Source of the DNA: RUG11462 sp036308645
GTDB lineage: Bacteria; Bacillota; Clostridia; Oscillospirales; Acutalibacteraceae
Direction: 5' to 3'
Assembly: GCA_036308645.1 (NCBI GenBank)
Contig: JAXJVH010000007.1
Span: forward strand, 7,964 to 71,963
Length of the DNA stretch: 64,000 nucleotides
The position numbers and the translations under genes are program-made. Each line of letters begins with the position of its first letter. Position 1 is the first letter of the stretch. Positions 52,970-61,114 of this stretch are shown here, piece by piece. The notes beneath the pieces are model-generated. The model had not been told where the DNA came from. It did not search any database and was given only the letters and a program-made list of their open reading frames with translations.

Positions 52970-53385
52970 TTTTCTCCGTTTAAATCTTTTTTCTTTATTT
53001 TACTCTTTTTTTATCCTCTTTTCAACCGCAAAATAAATAATACTATCAGTATAATTTATCACAATTTTATCAATTTTTAAACTTATGTAACCTTAATCTT
53101 TAACACGCAGATTTACATAAAATTATGCTTGTTTTTTTAAAAATGCCTTGATTTTCACGTTTTTTGTGTTGAAAACTATGTTAAAAATGTTAATACTCAA
53201 TGTATTTATAAAAAATTACGGTAAACAAATTGTTATCTTTCAAACCGAAAAATTTACAGATTGTAGATAAAATTAGTAATTTTTTATATTTACAAGCGGA
53301 ATATTTTGTGATAGAATAAAAATAACATAAATTTATCGTGAAATATTATGCTTTTTTAAATATATTGATTTAGGAGTGAATATTT
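52970..53385. promoter_or_regulatory. Divergent promoter region between nth and the dehydratase gene
   Basis: These 416 bases are very AT-rich and hold no gene I can support. For nth (minus) TTGTGA (53059-53064), 16 bases and TATTAT (53037-53042) form a fair promoter. For the polysaccharide gene (plus) TTTACA (53290-53295), 17 bases and TAGAAT (53313-53318) form another, leaving a leader of about 65 bases. The middle shows no clear hairpin or RNA motif. Confidence 0.5.
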
Positions 53386-55287
53386 TTGCTTCAGAAAACT
53401 AAAAAGATTTTAAGCCTTTTAGCGCTTATGCTATGGGATGTTTTTTCAATGGTTGCAAGTATATTTTTAAGCAACCTTTTAACTGCTTATGAATATTGGT
53501 ACAGAGGGGCGGGTGTTTGGTATAATCCGCTTTCATGGATCTCTCCTACCGATATGCCCGCAGGCGGCGACCATCTGCTTTTGTTTATTTTGGCGTCGGC
53601 AGGCGTGTTGTTACTGTTTAATATAATTTTCGGTAATTATAACAGCGTTTTAAAACATTTTGGTTTAGGCGAAGTTTTAAAATGTATTCTTACCTGCATT
53701 ACCTACGGTATTACTTTTTACATTTGCGATATTTATTTTTTAAAGGTTTACGAGGGCAGCGAAGTTCGCTTTACAATGACTCTCACCGCAATTGTGCTTA
53801 TTTTACAACTTGCAGGCAGAAGTTCCGTAAGAATATTTAATGAACTTCATGCAAAAATACACACCGTATCGGTTCAAAAATCAGGCGAACTTGTCAGAAC
53901 GCTTATTTTCGGTGCGGGTGAAGCAGGCGCATATTTCTGTGCAAAGCATAAAAAAGACCTTTATACAAAAGTATACCCCGTAGTATTTATTGATGACGAC
54001 CCTGCCCTTTATCACACAAAGGTGCATGGAATTAAGGTTTACGGCGGCTCTGAAAAATTAGAAGAGGCGATAAACAAATTCCAAATTGAAGAGGTTATCG
54101 TCGCTATTCCGACCGCTTCAAAACAGGTATTAAAATTCGTCGTTGATATTTGTCGCAGAAACAACTGCAAAATTCAGCGTTTCGGTAATATTGACGATGT
54201 GGATTTGTCAAACGTTAAACTTACAAATATCGACCTTGTAGAACTTTTACGCCGTGACAAGGTTACGCTTAATATGAAAGCGGTTGAAGATTTTATTAAA
54301 GATAAAACCGTTTTAGTTACAGGCGGCGCAGGCTCTATCGGCTCTGAAATTTGCCGTCAGGTGCTTTCATTCGGCTGTAAGCATTTGGTGGTATTTGATA
54401 TCCACGAAAACGGTCTTTTTGATATTGAAAACGAACTTAAAGTAAAATATGAAGGCAAATTCAGTCTGCGGCTCGGCTCTATTCGAGATACCGTAAGACT
54501 TGAAGAAGTTTTTAAAGAGTTTAAACCGCAGGTTGTATTCCATGCGGCGGCTCACAAGCACGTTCCTATGATGGAGTATTCGCCTAAAGAGGCTATTAAA
54601 AACAATGTTCGCGGCACTATTAACGTGGCTATGCAGTCGATTATTAATAAGGTTGAAAAATTCATTCTTATTTCTACAGACAAAGCGGTTAACCCGACTA
54701 ATATTATGGGTGCTTCAAAGCGAATTGCCGAGCAGGCTATACAGTTGCTTAACACCATGTCGGATACCGATTTGTCCGCAGTACGTTTCGGAAATGTTTT
54801 GGGTTCTAACGGCTCGGTTGTACCCGTTTTCAGAAAGCAGATTGAAGAGGGCGGTCCGGTCACCGTTACTCACCCCGAAATGAGAAGATATTTCATGACT
54901 ATTCCCGAAGCCGTTCAACTTGTGCTTGAAGCAGGCGCAATGGCTGACGGCGGCGAGATTTTTGTACTTAATATGGGCGACCCGGTTAAGATTTACGACC
55001 TCGCTTGCGACCTTATCAGACTTTCGGGACTTGAACCTGAGGTTGATATTGATATTGTTTTTACAGGACTTCGTCCCGGCGAAAAGTTGTTTGAAGAAAT
55101 AAGTATGCGTGATGAAGATGTTACCAAAACCGATAATGATAAAATCTTTATTATGAAACCTATGGAGTTCGACTCCGATACGCTTTCAAGAAATATTAAA
55201 GATCTTGAACGTTCGGCAATAGAAGATACGCCGCAGGAAATGTTTAAAATTGTTAAAAAACTTGTTCCTACTTTTAAGCATAAATAA
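53386..55287 (+). CDS. Membrane-bound NDP-sugar 4,6-dehydratase (CapD/PglF type)
   Basis: A 633-residue protein for surface polysaccharide or glycan synthesis. Four hydrophobic segments (about 8-30, 55-85, 95-115, 128-145) are followed by a first nucleotide-binding region (about 165-285) and then the SDR dehydratase domain: TGGAGSIGSEICRQ, HAAAHKHVPMMEYSP, STDKAVNPTNIMGASKR, and RYFMTIPEAVQLV. This is the usual build of UDP-GlcNAc 4,6-dehydratases. The start is a TTG after GGAGTG. The sugar transferase gene follows 16 bases later, so the pair supplies and loads the first sugar. Confidence 0.92.
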   Translation: MLQKTKKILSLLALMLWDVFSMVASIFLSNLLTAYEYWYRGAGVWYNPLSWISPTDMPAGGDHLLLFILASAGVLLLFNIIFGNYNSVLKHFGLGEVLKCILTCITYGITFYICDIYFLKVYEGSEVRFTMTLTAIVLILQLAGRSSVRIFNELHAKIHTVSVQKSGELVRTLIFGAGEAGAYFCAKHKKDLYTKVYPVVFIDDDPALYHTKVHGIKVYGGSEKLEEAINKFQIEEVIVAIPTASKQVLKFVVDICRRNNCKIQRFGNIDDVDLSNVKLTNIDLVELLRRDKVTLNMKAVEDFIKDKTVLVTGGAGSIGSEICRQVLSFGCKHLVVFDIHENGLFDIENELKVKYEGKFSLRLGSIRDTVRLEEVFKEFKPQVVFHAAAHKHVPMMEYSPKEAIKNNVRGTINVAMQSIINKVEKFILISTDKAVNPTNIMGASKRIAEQAIQLLNTMSDTDLSAVRFGNVLGSNGSVVPVFRKQIEEGGPVTVTHPEMRRYFMTIPEAVQLVLEAGAMADGGEIFVLNMGDPVKIYDLACDLIRLSGLEPEVDIDIVFTGLRPGEKLFEEISMRDEDVTKTDNDKIFIMKPMEFDSDTLSRNIKDLERSAIEDTPQEMFKIVKKLVPTFKHK

Positions 55288-55303
55288 TTAGTGAGGTTTT
55301 CTT

Positions 55304-55990
55304 TTGAAACGATTTGAAGATTTACCCGAGCGGTTTCAAAACGAAGCGGTACGGGAGTATTATGACATTTTGGCTCATAAAAAGGTCACGTTGTTTTTCA
55401 AAAAACTGCTTGACACTTTGTTTGCTTTGATATTATTTATATTGCTTTTACCTATTTTTATTATTTTGGCGGTTGCGGTAAAAGTAACCTCAAAAGGCAA
55501 AATAATTTTCAAACAAAAACGCGTCGGTAAATACGGAAAGGAATTTTATGTGTTAAAATTCCGTACCATGGTTACAGACGCAGAAAAACAAGGCAAACAG
55601 ATTACCGTAGGCGAGCGTGACCCAAGAATTACAAATATAGGTCACTTTTTGCGTAAATTCCGCCTTGATGAATTTCCGCAACTTATCAATGTGATAAAAG
55701 GCGAAATGAGTTTTGTAGGCGCAAGACCCGAAGTACCGTATTATGTTGATTGCTATACCGATGAAATGATGGCTACTTTGTTGCTTGAACCGGGAATTAC
55801 GGGAACTGCCTCAATCTTTTTCAAAGACGAGGCAAAAATGCTTGAAATTGAGCCTGATGCGGAAAAGTGCTATATAAACCATATACTCCCCGAAAAAATG
55901 CGACTTAACCTTGATTATTTAAAAGATTTATCAATATGGTATGATATAAAACTGATTTTTAAAACTGTATTCGCAGTATCACAAGGATAA
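55304..55990 (+). CDS. Undecaprenyl-phosphate sugar phosphotransferase (small PGT)
   Basis: A 228-residue monotopic phosphoglycosyl transferase that moves a sugar-1-phosphate from a UDP-sugar to undecaprenyl phosphate at the membrane. A hydrophobic segment (about 33-60) precedes VLKFRTMVTDAE, GHFLRKFRLDEFPQLINVIKGEMSFVGARPE, the catalytic core of this family. The start is a TTG preceded by GAGG. It works with the dehydratase encoded just upstream, and a terminator follows. Confidence 0.93.
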   Translation: MKRFEDLPERFQNEAVREYYDILAHKKVTLFFKKLLDTLFALILFILLLPIFIILAVAVKVTSKGKIIFKQKRVGKYGKEFYVLKFRTMVTDAEKQGKQITVGERDPRITNIGHFLRKFRLDEFPQLINVIKGEMSFVGARPEVPYYVDCYTDEMMATLLLEPGITGTASIFFKDEAKMLEIEPDAEKCYINHILPEKMRLNLDYLKDLSIWYDIKLIFKTVFAVSQG

Positions 55991-55993
55991 AAG

Positions 55994-56028
55994 AACAGAG
56001 AGCAATCATCTTGATTACTCTCTGTTTT
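55994..56028 (+). terminator. Terminator after the sugar transferase gene
   Basis: Arms CAGAGAGCAATCA and TGATTACTCTCTG (one mismatch) are followed by TTTTTC, just after the stop. Confidence 0.85.
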
Positions 56029-56029
56029 T

Positions 56030-56524
56030 CTACAAATATTCTTTTATAATCTTCCATTCATCAATCAATTTTTTAACTGAAAATGCGGCGTTTGCAGGCG
56101 AAGTAGACGGAAGATATATCGGCTTTACATCTGTTTTCGGTAAAATATATTTATTATATAAATTAAAAGATGTCTTGCCGTTTGTAAAAATAGCCTTTAT
56201 ATCGGCGGTATTAAGAATTTCGCTTATATCATTCGGTATAACGTTTTTTATACTGCTGTCAGACGAGCCTAAAATATCGCAAGAAGCGATAACATCCCAA
56301 AGCGCTATATTATTTTTAATAAGCATTGTACGCTTTTCATCAATAGTTTTAGGCAACGGCTCGCAAAGTATAGCCGCAATCACTTTCCAGAATCTATTTT
56401 GCGGATGCCCGTAAAAAAATCCTTGTTCACGGGATTTTACCGACGGAAAACTGCCCAAAATTAAAACCTTTGATTTTTCATCAAACAAACTGCCGATAGT
56501 ATGCTCTTTACGCACAAACCTCAC
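56030..56524 (-). CDS. DNA-deoxyinosine (hypoxanthine) glycosylase, UDG superfamily
   Basis: A 164-residue repair enzyme of the uracil-DNA glycosylase superfamily. The first motif is LILGSFPSVKSREQGFFYGHPQNRFWK, with the GSFPS active-site loop, and the second is LPSTSPAN. This combination marks the hypoxanthine-DNA glycosylase branch, which removes deaminated adenine. The gene is monocistronic between two terminators. Confidence 0.9.
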   Translation of the reverse strand: MRFVRKEHTIGSLFDEKSKVLILGSFPSVKSREQGFFYGHPQNRFWKVIAAILCEPLPKTIDEKRTMLIKNNIALWDVIASCDILGSSDSSIKNVIPNDISEILNTADIKAIFTNGKTSFNLYNKYILPKTDVKPIYLPSTSPANAAFSVKKLIDEWKIIKEYL

Positions 56525-56570
56525 CCCTTACAGTATATAATTATACTACAATATTAATATTTTAGCAACT

Positions 56571-56602
56571 TAAAAAGCAGAGCATAAAACTCTGCTTTTT
56601 TA
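56571..56602. terminator. Terminator at the end of the sigma-factor fusion gene
   Basis: Arms AAAAAGCAGAG and CTCTGCTTTTT around CATAAAA, just before the end of the minus-strand gene at 56605. Its A-run reads as a U-run on the minus strand. Confidence 0.85.
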
Positions 56603-56604
56603 AT

Positions 56605-59079
56605 CTATAATACTTCAAGTCCTGTTTGGTCAGCGAGAATTATCATCTGTCCGTTATCATCTTTAATATAAGTGTATTCTACCTTGCCGATGATATTTTC
56701 AGGAGCGCCCTGTACCTCAAATGTGCGTAACATTCCCTCATCTATCGGGAAATATCCGTCGCCTGTGCCGATATAAGATGTTAAATCGTAGTTTAAATCC
56801 TTAATATGGTCATAGTGGCTGACATAGCGTATCAGACCTACGCCTTTTGCAAAATAATAATCTTTTCTGCCCACCATATACCACCATTTTCTTGCAACGG
56901 CGTTTACTTCAAGTTTAATGCAGTTTTCAAAAACTCCGGCTTTTGTTTTAACTTTACCGACGCTTTTTACCTTTACATCTGAGTTGACATTACTCCAGCG
57001 ACCGCCCGATATTTTTAACTCTGTGCCGGGAACAAATTCATCGCTGAAAAGACAGCCTAAATTATTTTCGAGTGAATCGTAAACAAAATTATTAAGCAAA
57101 TAATAAATATCTCCGTCGGTATCTTTTGTGTCTTTCCACTCAAAAGATTTTTCTCTGTCTTTTAAATAAAGTATTTTCCCGTCAGAATTTTGGATAACAC
57201 CAGATAAAAAGAAGTTCCATCTGCCGTACCTTTTCGCGTTTTTATTGTATGTCGGATTAGTATCAAATATTCTTTGCATAACCTTAGTAGAAATATCGGT
57301 ATAAATTTTCTGCCATTTTGTTTTTGCAAGTTCCTTTGCTCTGTCCATATATTTTGAAACATCCTGTAACTCTTCATCATCAGTTCCCGATGCTTTGTAA
57401 TATTTGCTTCGGTATGCGTAAATCATATCGTTCCAGCTGTTTTCGTCAAAGCCTGTTCGATGTTCAAAATACGGTGCTTTAAGAAAAGCTGTTGAATCTT
57501 TTAATGCAACTATTTCATAACAATGCTTGTTATCGACATAATCGGAATTAAATCCGCTTTCATACTCCCAACGGTTGCCGACTGCCATAGGGAACAAGCC
57601 TTTTCCACCGGCAATATGATAATCTTTAAGAGTTGCAGTTAAACCAAAAGTTTTATTTTCAAACCTGACCAATCCGACGCCGTCTTTATAATAAACATAA
57701 TAAATACTACCGTAATCCTTTGTAATAAAAAGCTTGCAGTTTTCAAAATTTTCTACGGCGGTTTCAGCGGTTATTCCGTTTTTTTCATAAGTCAATGAAC
57801 AGTTTCCGTCTGAACTGTAATAGGTTTCGCCCACCTTCATATTTTCGTCGAAAAAAATACTGTCGCAACGAGACGCGAAAAAGTATAAACTATTAATAGT
57901 ATCTCGTTCGGAAGCACCACAGCTGAATCCGGGCTGCTGCCAAAAGTAAAGTTTTCCGTCAACATACTTATATGACTCACCGCAAGCGCTTATATGATAA
58001 TACTCTTCTTTTAAATTCTTGACCGTTTCCATAATCTCAAGAGCGGTTAAAGCGGTAGCATAATAAATATTTGTATGGCTTGCGGTATCAGCAGATCTTT
58101 TAAAATATTTAATTGCATTTTCAAAATCTCTTTTATCCCAATAAGCACCGCCGAGCCAAAAGTATTCATAAGCCAGACCGTCGGGGTAGCAAAGTTCTTT
58201 AAGGTGGGGGATTTGTTTATTTAATATAAACTCTATTTTCTCATCACCCGAAAGCTTGTTTTCTTCCTGTTGAATTAAAAACGCAAGCACCTCTTTATTT
58301 TCACCTTTTTCTGCTGCGTCTTTAAGTTCTGTAATCAGATTGTCTTTTTTCTCACCCGGCAACCACCAAAAGCCCTGCATTAAGGTTTCGGCTTTTGCAA
58401 AATATTTTTCTTTTGATTCGGGCAGCTTATCAATATCTATAATCAGTTCATTATATACCTGTTCAAAGCCTTCTTTGCTGTTGCGAACCCGCCACATTTT
58501 AAGCGCTTCAACTCTTTGCATAACTGCTTCTAACAAGGTTTTGCCTTCGTCATTCATATAACCGAGATCCTTTCTTAATTTGTTTCTGCCGTCGTACAAT
58601 CTGCGTTTTACGGTACCGACAGGAAGTCTTAATTTCTCGGCTATATCAGCAATAGACATATCATGAAAATAATGAAGCTCAACAACCTGTTTTACCTTTT
58701 CAGATAAACCGCTGACGCTGTTTTTAACTTCGCTTTCCTCAATATTTTCATACGGCAACACAACACCGAAATCATAATTTTCTATTTTATCGAGGCTGAT
58801 ATAATCTCTATACCTGACCGCAAGATTTTTAGCACAGTTTACGACGATTCTTTGAATCCAACTACTGAATTTAGAAGGGTCTTTTAACGTATTCAATTTA
58901 ATCCATGCCGAAACAAACGCATCCTGCGCCGCGTCCTCGGCAAGATGCCTGTTTCCTGTTATCGACATAGCAGTTCTTATTACACATGCCTCATATTTTT
59001 TAACTAAAGTCGCATAGGCATTTTCGTCGCCGAGCAATGTAATTCTTACAAGTGTTTCATCAGAATAATTTGAATACAT
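56605..59079 (-). CDS. ECF sigma factor fused to a TPR-like and beta-repeat domain
   Basis: An 824-residue soluble protein in one frame. Residues 1-172 are a complete ECF sigma factor: region 2 at about 15-85 (HLAEDAAQDAFVSAWI, FSSWIQRIVVNCAKN) and region 4 at about 122-172 (MSIADIAEKLRLPVGTVKRRL). Residues 180-360 are helical with a TPR-like unit (LGGAYWDKRDFENAIKYFKRSA, 309-330). Residues 360-824 are beta-rich with an internal repeat: GVGLVRFE...LFPMAVGNRWEYE (about 467-506) and GVGLIRYV...YFPIDEGMLRTFE (about 746-788). There is no membrane segment, signal peptide or anti-sigma gene nearby. Known ECF groups have C-terminal extensions that act as built-in regulators, usually much shorter; that role is inferred here. 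An ECF-type promoter lies just upstream. Confidence 0.85.
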   Translation of the reverse strand: MYSNYSDETLVRITLLGDENAYATLVKKYEACVIRTAMSITGNRHLAEDAAQDAFVSAWIKLNTLKDPSKFSSWIQRIVVNCAKNLAVRYRDYISLDKIENYDFGVVLPYENIEESEVKNSVSGLSEKVKQVVELHYFHDMSIADIAEKLRLPVGTVKRRLYDGRNKLRKDLGYMNDEGKTLLEAVMQRVEALKMWRVRNSKEGFEQVYNELIIDIDKLPESKEKYFAKAETLMQGFWWLPGEKKDNLITELKDAAEKGENKEVLAFLIQQEENKLSGDEKIEFILNKQIPHLKELCYPDGLAYEYFWLGGAYWDKRDFENAIKYFKRSADTASHTNIYYATALTALEIMETVKNLKEEYYHISACGESYKYVDGKLYFWQQPGFSCGASERDTINSLYFFASRCDSIFFDENMKVGETYYSSDGNCSLTYEKNGITAETAVENFENCKLFITKDYGSIYYVYYKDGVGLVRFENKTFGLTATLKDYHIAGGKGLFPMAVGNRWEYESGFNSDYVDNKHCYEIVALKDSTAFLKAPYFEHRTGFDENSWNDMIYAYRSKYYKASGTDDEELQDVSKYMDRAKELAKTKWQKIYTDISTKVMQRIFDTNPTYNKNAKRYGRWNFFLSGVIQNSDGKILYLKDREKSFEWKDTKDTDGDIYYLLNNFVYDSLENNLGCLFSDEFVPGTELKISGGRWSNVNSDVKVKSVGKVKTKAGVFENCIKLEVNAVARKWWYMVGRKDYYFAKGVGLIRYVSHYDHIKDLNYDLTSYIGTGDGYFPIDEGMLRTFEVQGAPENIIGKVEYTYIKDDNGQMIILADQTGLEVL

Positions 59080-59117
59080 AATTTTCCCCTAAATCCTTTT
59101 TCAGAAGCTTCTGTAAT

Positions 59118-59146
59118 TTAGACAGAAATTTTTATTAAAAAGGTTC
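59118..59146 (-). promoter_or_regulatory. ECF-type promoter of the sigma-factor fusion
   Basis: On the minus strand GAACCT (59141-59146), 16 bases, and TGTCTAA (59118-59124) match the general ECF pattern of an AAC-type -35 and a GTC-type -10. The distance to the start codon is about 39 bases. A perfect 12-base palindrome, CAGAAGCTTCTG, lies in the leader at 59102-59113. Together these suggest autoregulation. Confidence 0.55.
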
Positions 59147-59201
59147 GGTTTTGTTTAATTTTTTATAAAATAAACTAATATAAATCAAATAATCTGATTT
59201 A

Positions 59202-59417
59202 TTAATTCAAATCCAGCCAATAAGGCGAGAGATTGTTTTCAGCCATTGATTTTTTTATTTTTCTTAAAACCGAATTGCAGATCTTATATTGTGACTGCAA
59301 ATCCTTTAATTTAATATCTCCCGGATTTTCATCAATGAGATCAACCAATACTTCTCTGTAATCAAGTATGTTTCCGAAAATTGCTTCAAACTCTTCTTCA
59401 TTAAAATCAATATTCAT
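59202..59417 (-). CDS. Small acidic protein of unknown function
   Basis: I do not recognise this 71-residue protein. It is acidic in its N-terminal half (NIDFNEEEFEAIFGN) and helical throughout, with a basic stretch (LRKIKKS) before an LSPYWLDLN end; it could be a small helical binding or adaptor protein. The ATG has an AAAGGAG site supplied by the end of the truncated sirtuin copy. It lies 122 bases upstream of the sigma-factor fusion, with that gene's ECF-type promoter in between. Confidence 0.6.
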   Translation of the reverse strand: MNIDFNEEEFEAIFGNILDYREVLVDLIDENPGDIKLKDLQSQYKICNSVLRKIKKSMAENNLSPYWLDLN

Positions 59418-59428
59418 AAGTTTAAACT

Positions 59429-59507
59429 CCTTTTATTTTTTCAATTACTTTAATAATATCCTCATTAAAACATAAATCCGCAACATTATCATACTGCGGT
59501 TTTTAAA
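59429..59507 (-). pseudogene. Duplicated 3' end of a sirtuin gene
   Basis: Bases 59429-59497 match 60335-60403, the 3' end of the intact sirtuin gene, at 65 of 69 positions. In the same frame this encodes the last 20 or so residues of the sirtuin (QYDNVADLCFNEDIIKVIEK) and ends in its own stop. Of the four differences, two are synonymous (GAA/GAG, GCA/GCG), one is Ile/Val and one Thr/Pro, so the copy probably came from a different functional allele. No other sirtuin sequence is left here. Confidence 0.8.
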
Positions 59508-59517
59508 AGTTCATTTT

Positions 59518-60324
59518 TTAATTTTTGCTTTTTAAAAACGGTGAGTACATAGTTATTGCATCGTTGGTCACAATTAACCGCTCATCAATCAACATATTAT
59601 TCACGCCAAATGTTTGCTTATATAATTCGTTATGTCGGGTAAAACCACCCCAAAATTCACTTTTAAATTCGTGATTACGCTCAACTATTTTAAATTTAAA
59701 TTTTGGGTTGGAATCCACTCGCCATTCTCCCTCTAAAAATTCATCTCCCACGTTTACAATCAACTGATAATTATCTTCAGTATCGTTGCGAATCATTAAA
59801 TCGCCATGAGGATAAAAGCAAGTCGCACCGCTACCAAACGGTTGAGTACGATTAGAATCGGGAAAAACATCATACCCGTGGCGATGACGTTCAATAACGG
59901 TCAACGGTGTATGTGCAGTCATCCAAAAAATCAAATTTGAAAGTTGACAAAGTCCCCCGCCTGTTCCCGAGTAAAAACTCCCGTTTCGGAGTATCATTCC
60001 CGGCAAATAGCCCTTGCGTTTGGTAGGCTTGCCGATAAGATACCAATAACTGAAAACTTCACCGGGATGCAATATGATACCGTTTACCTTATTCACTGCT
60101 ATTTTTAGGTTGTTAACCTTGTTATGTTGCATCCACATATCAACATCTTTCAATTTGCGCAGAAGCGGTGTTTTATGTGAAAAATATGTATATTTAAGCG
60201 GAACAAGGCTTTTTTGTTTCGCAAACTGTTTCTTATTTTTAATCCACATACACCTGCGCTTTGCACCGTAATATTTTGCTCCGAGCTTCAAGCGCAAAAC
60301 TGAACGATATTTCGGTTGTTCCAT
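59518..60324 (-). CDS. VanW family protein
   Basis: A 268-residue VanW protein. The core VNGIILHPGEVFSYWYLIGKPTKRKGY and the family mark GGGLCQLSNLIFW are clear. VanW takes its name from glycopeptide resistance clusters, but no ligase or dipeptidase gene is near and most VanW proteins have no known function. There is no signal peptide. The ATG uses AAAGGTG at the end of the sirtuin gene, and the start touches the sirtuin stop. It is bracketed by two copies of the sirtuin tail. Confidence 0.88.
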   Translation of the reverse strand: MEQPKYRSVLRLKLGAKYYGAKRRCMWIKNKKQFAKQKSLVPLKYTYFSHKTPLLRKLKDVDMWMQHNKVNNLKIAVNKVNGIILHPGEVFSYWYLIGKPTKRKGYLPGMILRNGSFYSGTGGGLCQLSNLIFWMTAHTPLTVIERHRHGYDVFPDSNRTQPFGSGATCFYPHGDLMIRNDTEDNYQLIVNVGDEFLEGEWRVDSNPKFKFKIVERNHEFKSEFWGGFTRHNELYKQTFGVNNMLIDERLIVTNDAITMYSPFLKSKN

Positions 60325-61059
60325 TTATTCATCACCTTTTATTTTTTCAATTACTTTAATAATATCTTCATTAAAACATAAATCTGCAATATTATCATAC
60401 TGTGTTTCGGATTTATTGATAAGCACCGTTTTGTCACCGTGAAAATAGCGGATAAACGAAGCCGCAGGATAAACTGTCAGCGAAGTTCCTACGACAATCA
60501 GCAAATCGCTGCTTGAAATAGCCTCAACCGCACCGTTTATTTCTTTTTCATCAAGCGGCTCTTCATAAAGAACAACGTCCGGTTTTATAACCGCACCGCA
60601 TTTTAAGCATTTCGGCACGCCTTTACTGTCTACAATATATGAAAGATTATAAAACTCACCGCAGTTTGTGCAGTAATTACGATGAATACTTCCGTGTAAT
60701 TCATAAACCTTTTTACTGCCTGCCGCCTGATGCAAACCGTCGATATTTTGAGTAACTATGCTTACCTTTTTGCCCTTTTTCTCAAGGTCTGCAAAGAAAA
60801 TATGTGCTGAATTCGGTTTAGCGGTTTCATAAATCATTTTATCTTTATAAAACTCATAAAACATATCGGTATGCGATACAAAAAACGAATGAGAAATTAT
60901 CTGTTCAGGGCTGTAATGCCCAATACCGTCCCTATTATACAGTCCGTCAGCCGAACGAAAATCGGGTATCCCCGACGGGCAACTGATTCCCGCCCCGGTA
61001 AACACGCAAATATGTTCTGCTTTTTCAATATATTGTTTAAGTTCCTGATACTTCTGCAT
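60325..61059 (-). CDS. cobB: Sir2-family NAD-dependent protein deacylase (sirtuin)
   Basis: A 244-residue sirtuin that removes acyl groups from lysine using NAD. It has GAGISCPSGIPDFRS, TQNIDGLH, the catalytic His in YELHGSIHRNYC, zinc cysteines in CTNC and CLKC, and VVGTSLTVYPAA. I start it at the ATG at 61059, 5 bases after GGAGAAG; the upstream GTG has no site. The last codons overlap the ribosome binding site of the VanW gene. Confidence 0.93.
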   Translation of the reverse strand: MQKYQELKQYIEKAEHICVFTGAGISCPSGIPDFRSADGLYNRDGIGHYSPEQIISHSFFVSHTDMFYEFYKDKMIYETAKPNSAHIFFADLEKKGKKVSIVTQNIDGLHQAAGSKKVYELHGSIHRNYCTNCGEFYNLSYIVDSKGVPKCLKCGAVIKPDVVLYEEPLDEKEINGAVEAISSSDLLIVVGTSLTVYPAASFIRYFHGDKTVLINKSETQYDNIADLCFNEDIIKVIEKIKGDE

Positions 61060-61079
61060 TTTATCTTCTCCGTCAGTCA

Positions 61080-61112
61080 CAAAAACCGCATTGAAAACAA
61101 TGCGGTTTTTAA
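61080..61112. terminator. Terminator between ugd and the sirtuin gene
   Basis: Arms AAAAACCGCATTG and CAATGCGGTTTTT form a 13-base stem with a 4-base loop. Symmetric A and T flanks fit both directions; here it ends the ugd transcript on the minus strand. Confidence 0.88.
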
Positions 61113-61114
61113 GG

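Noticed and set aside
52970..53385. Hidden small gene or RNA in the 416-base gap
   Set aside because: The region is AT-rich, frames are short and lack ribosome binding sites, and no strong hairpin is present.
59518..60324. Glycopeptide resistance cluster suggested by the VanW protein
   Set aside because: No vanH/A/X/Y/R/S-type genes are present; isolated VanW proteins are common in Clostridia.
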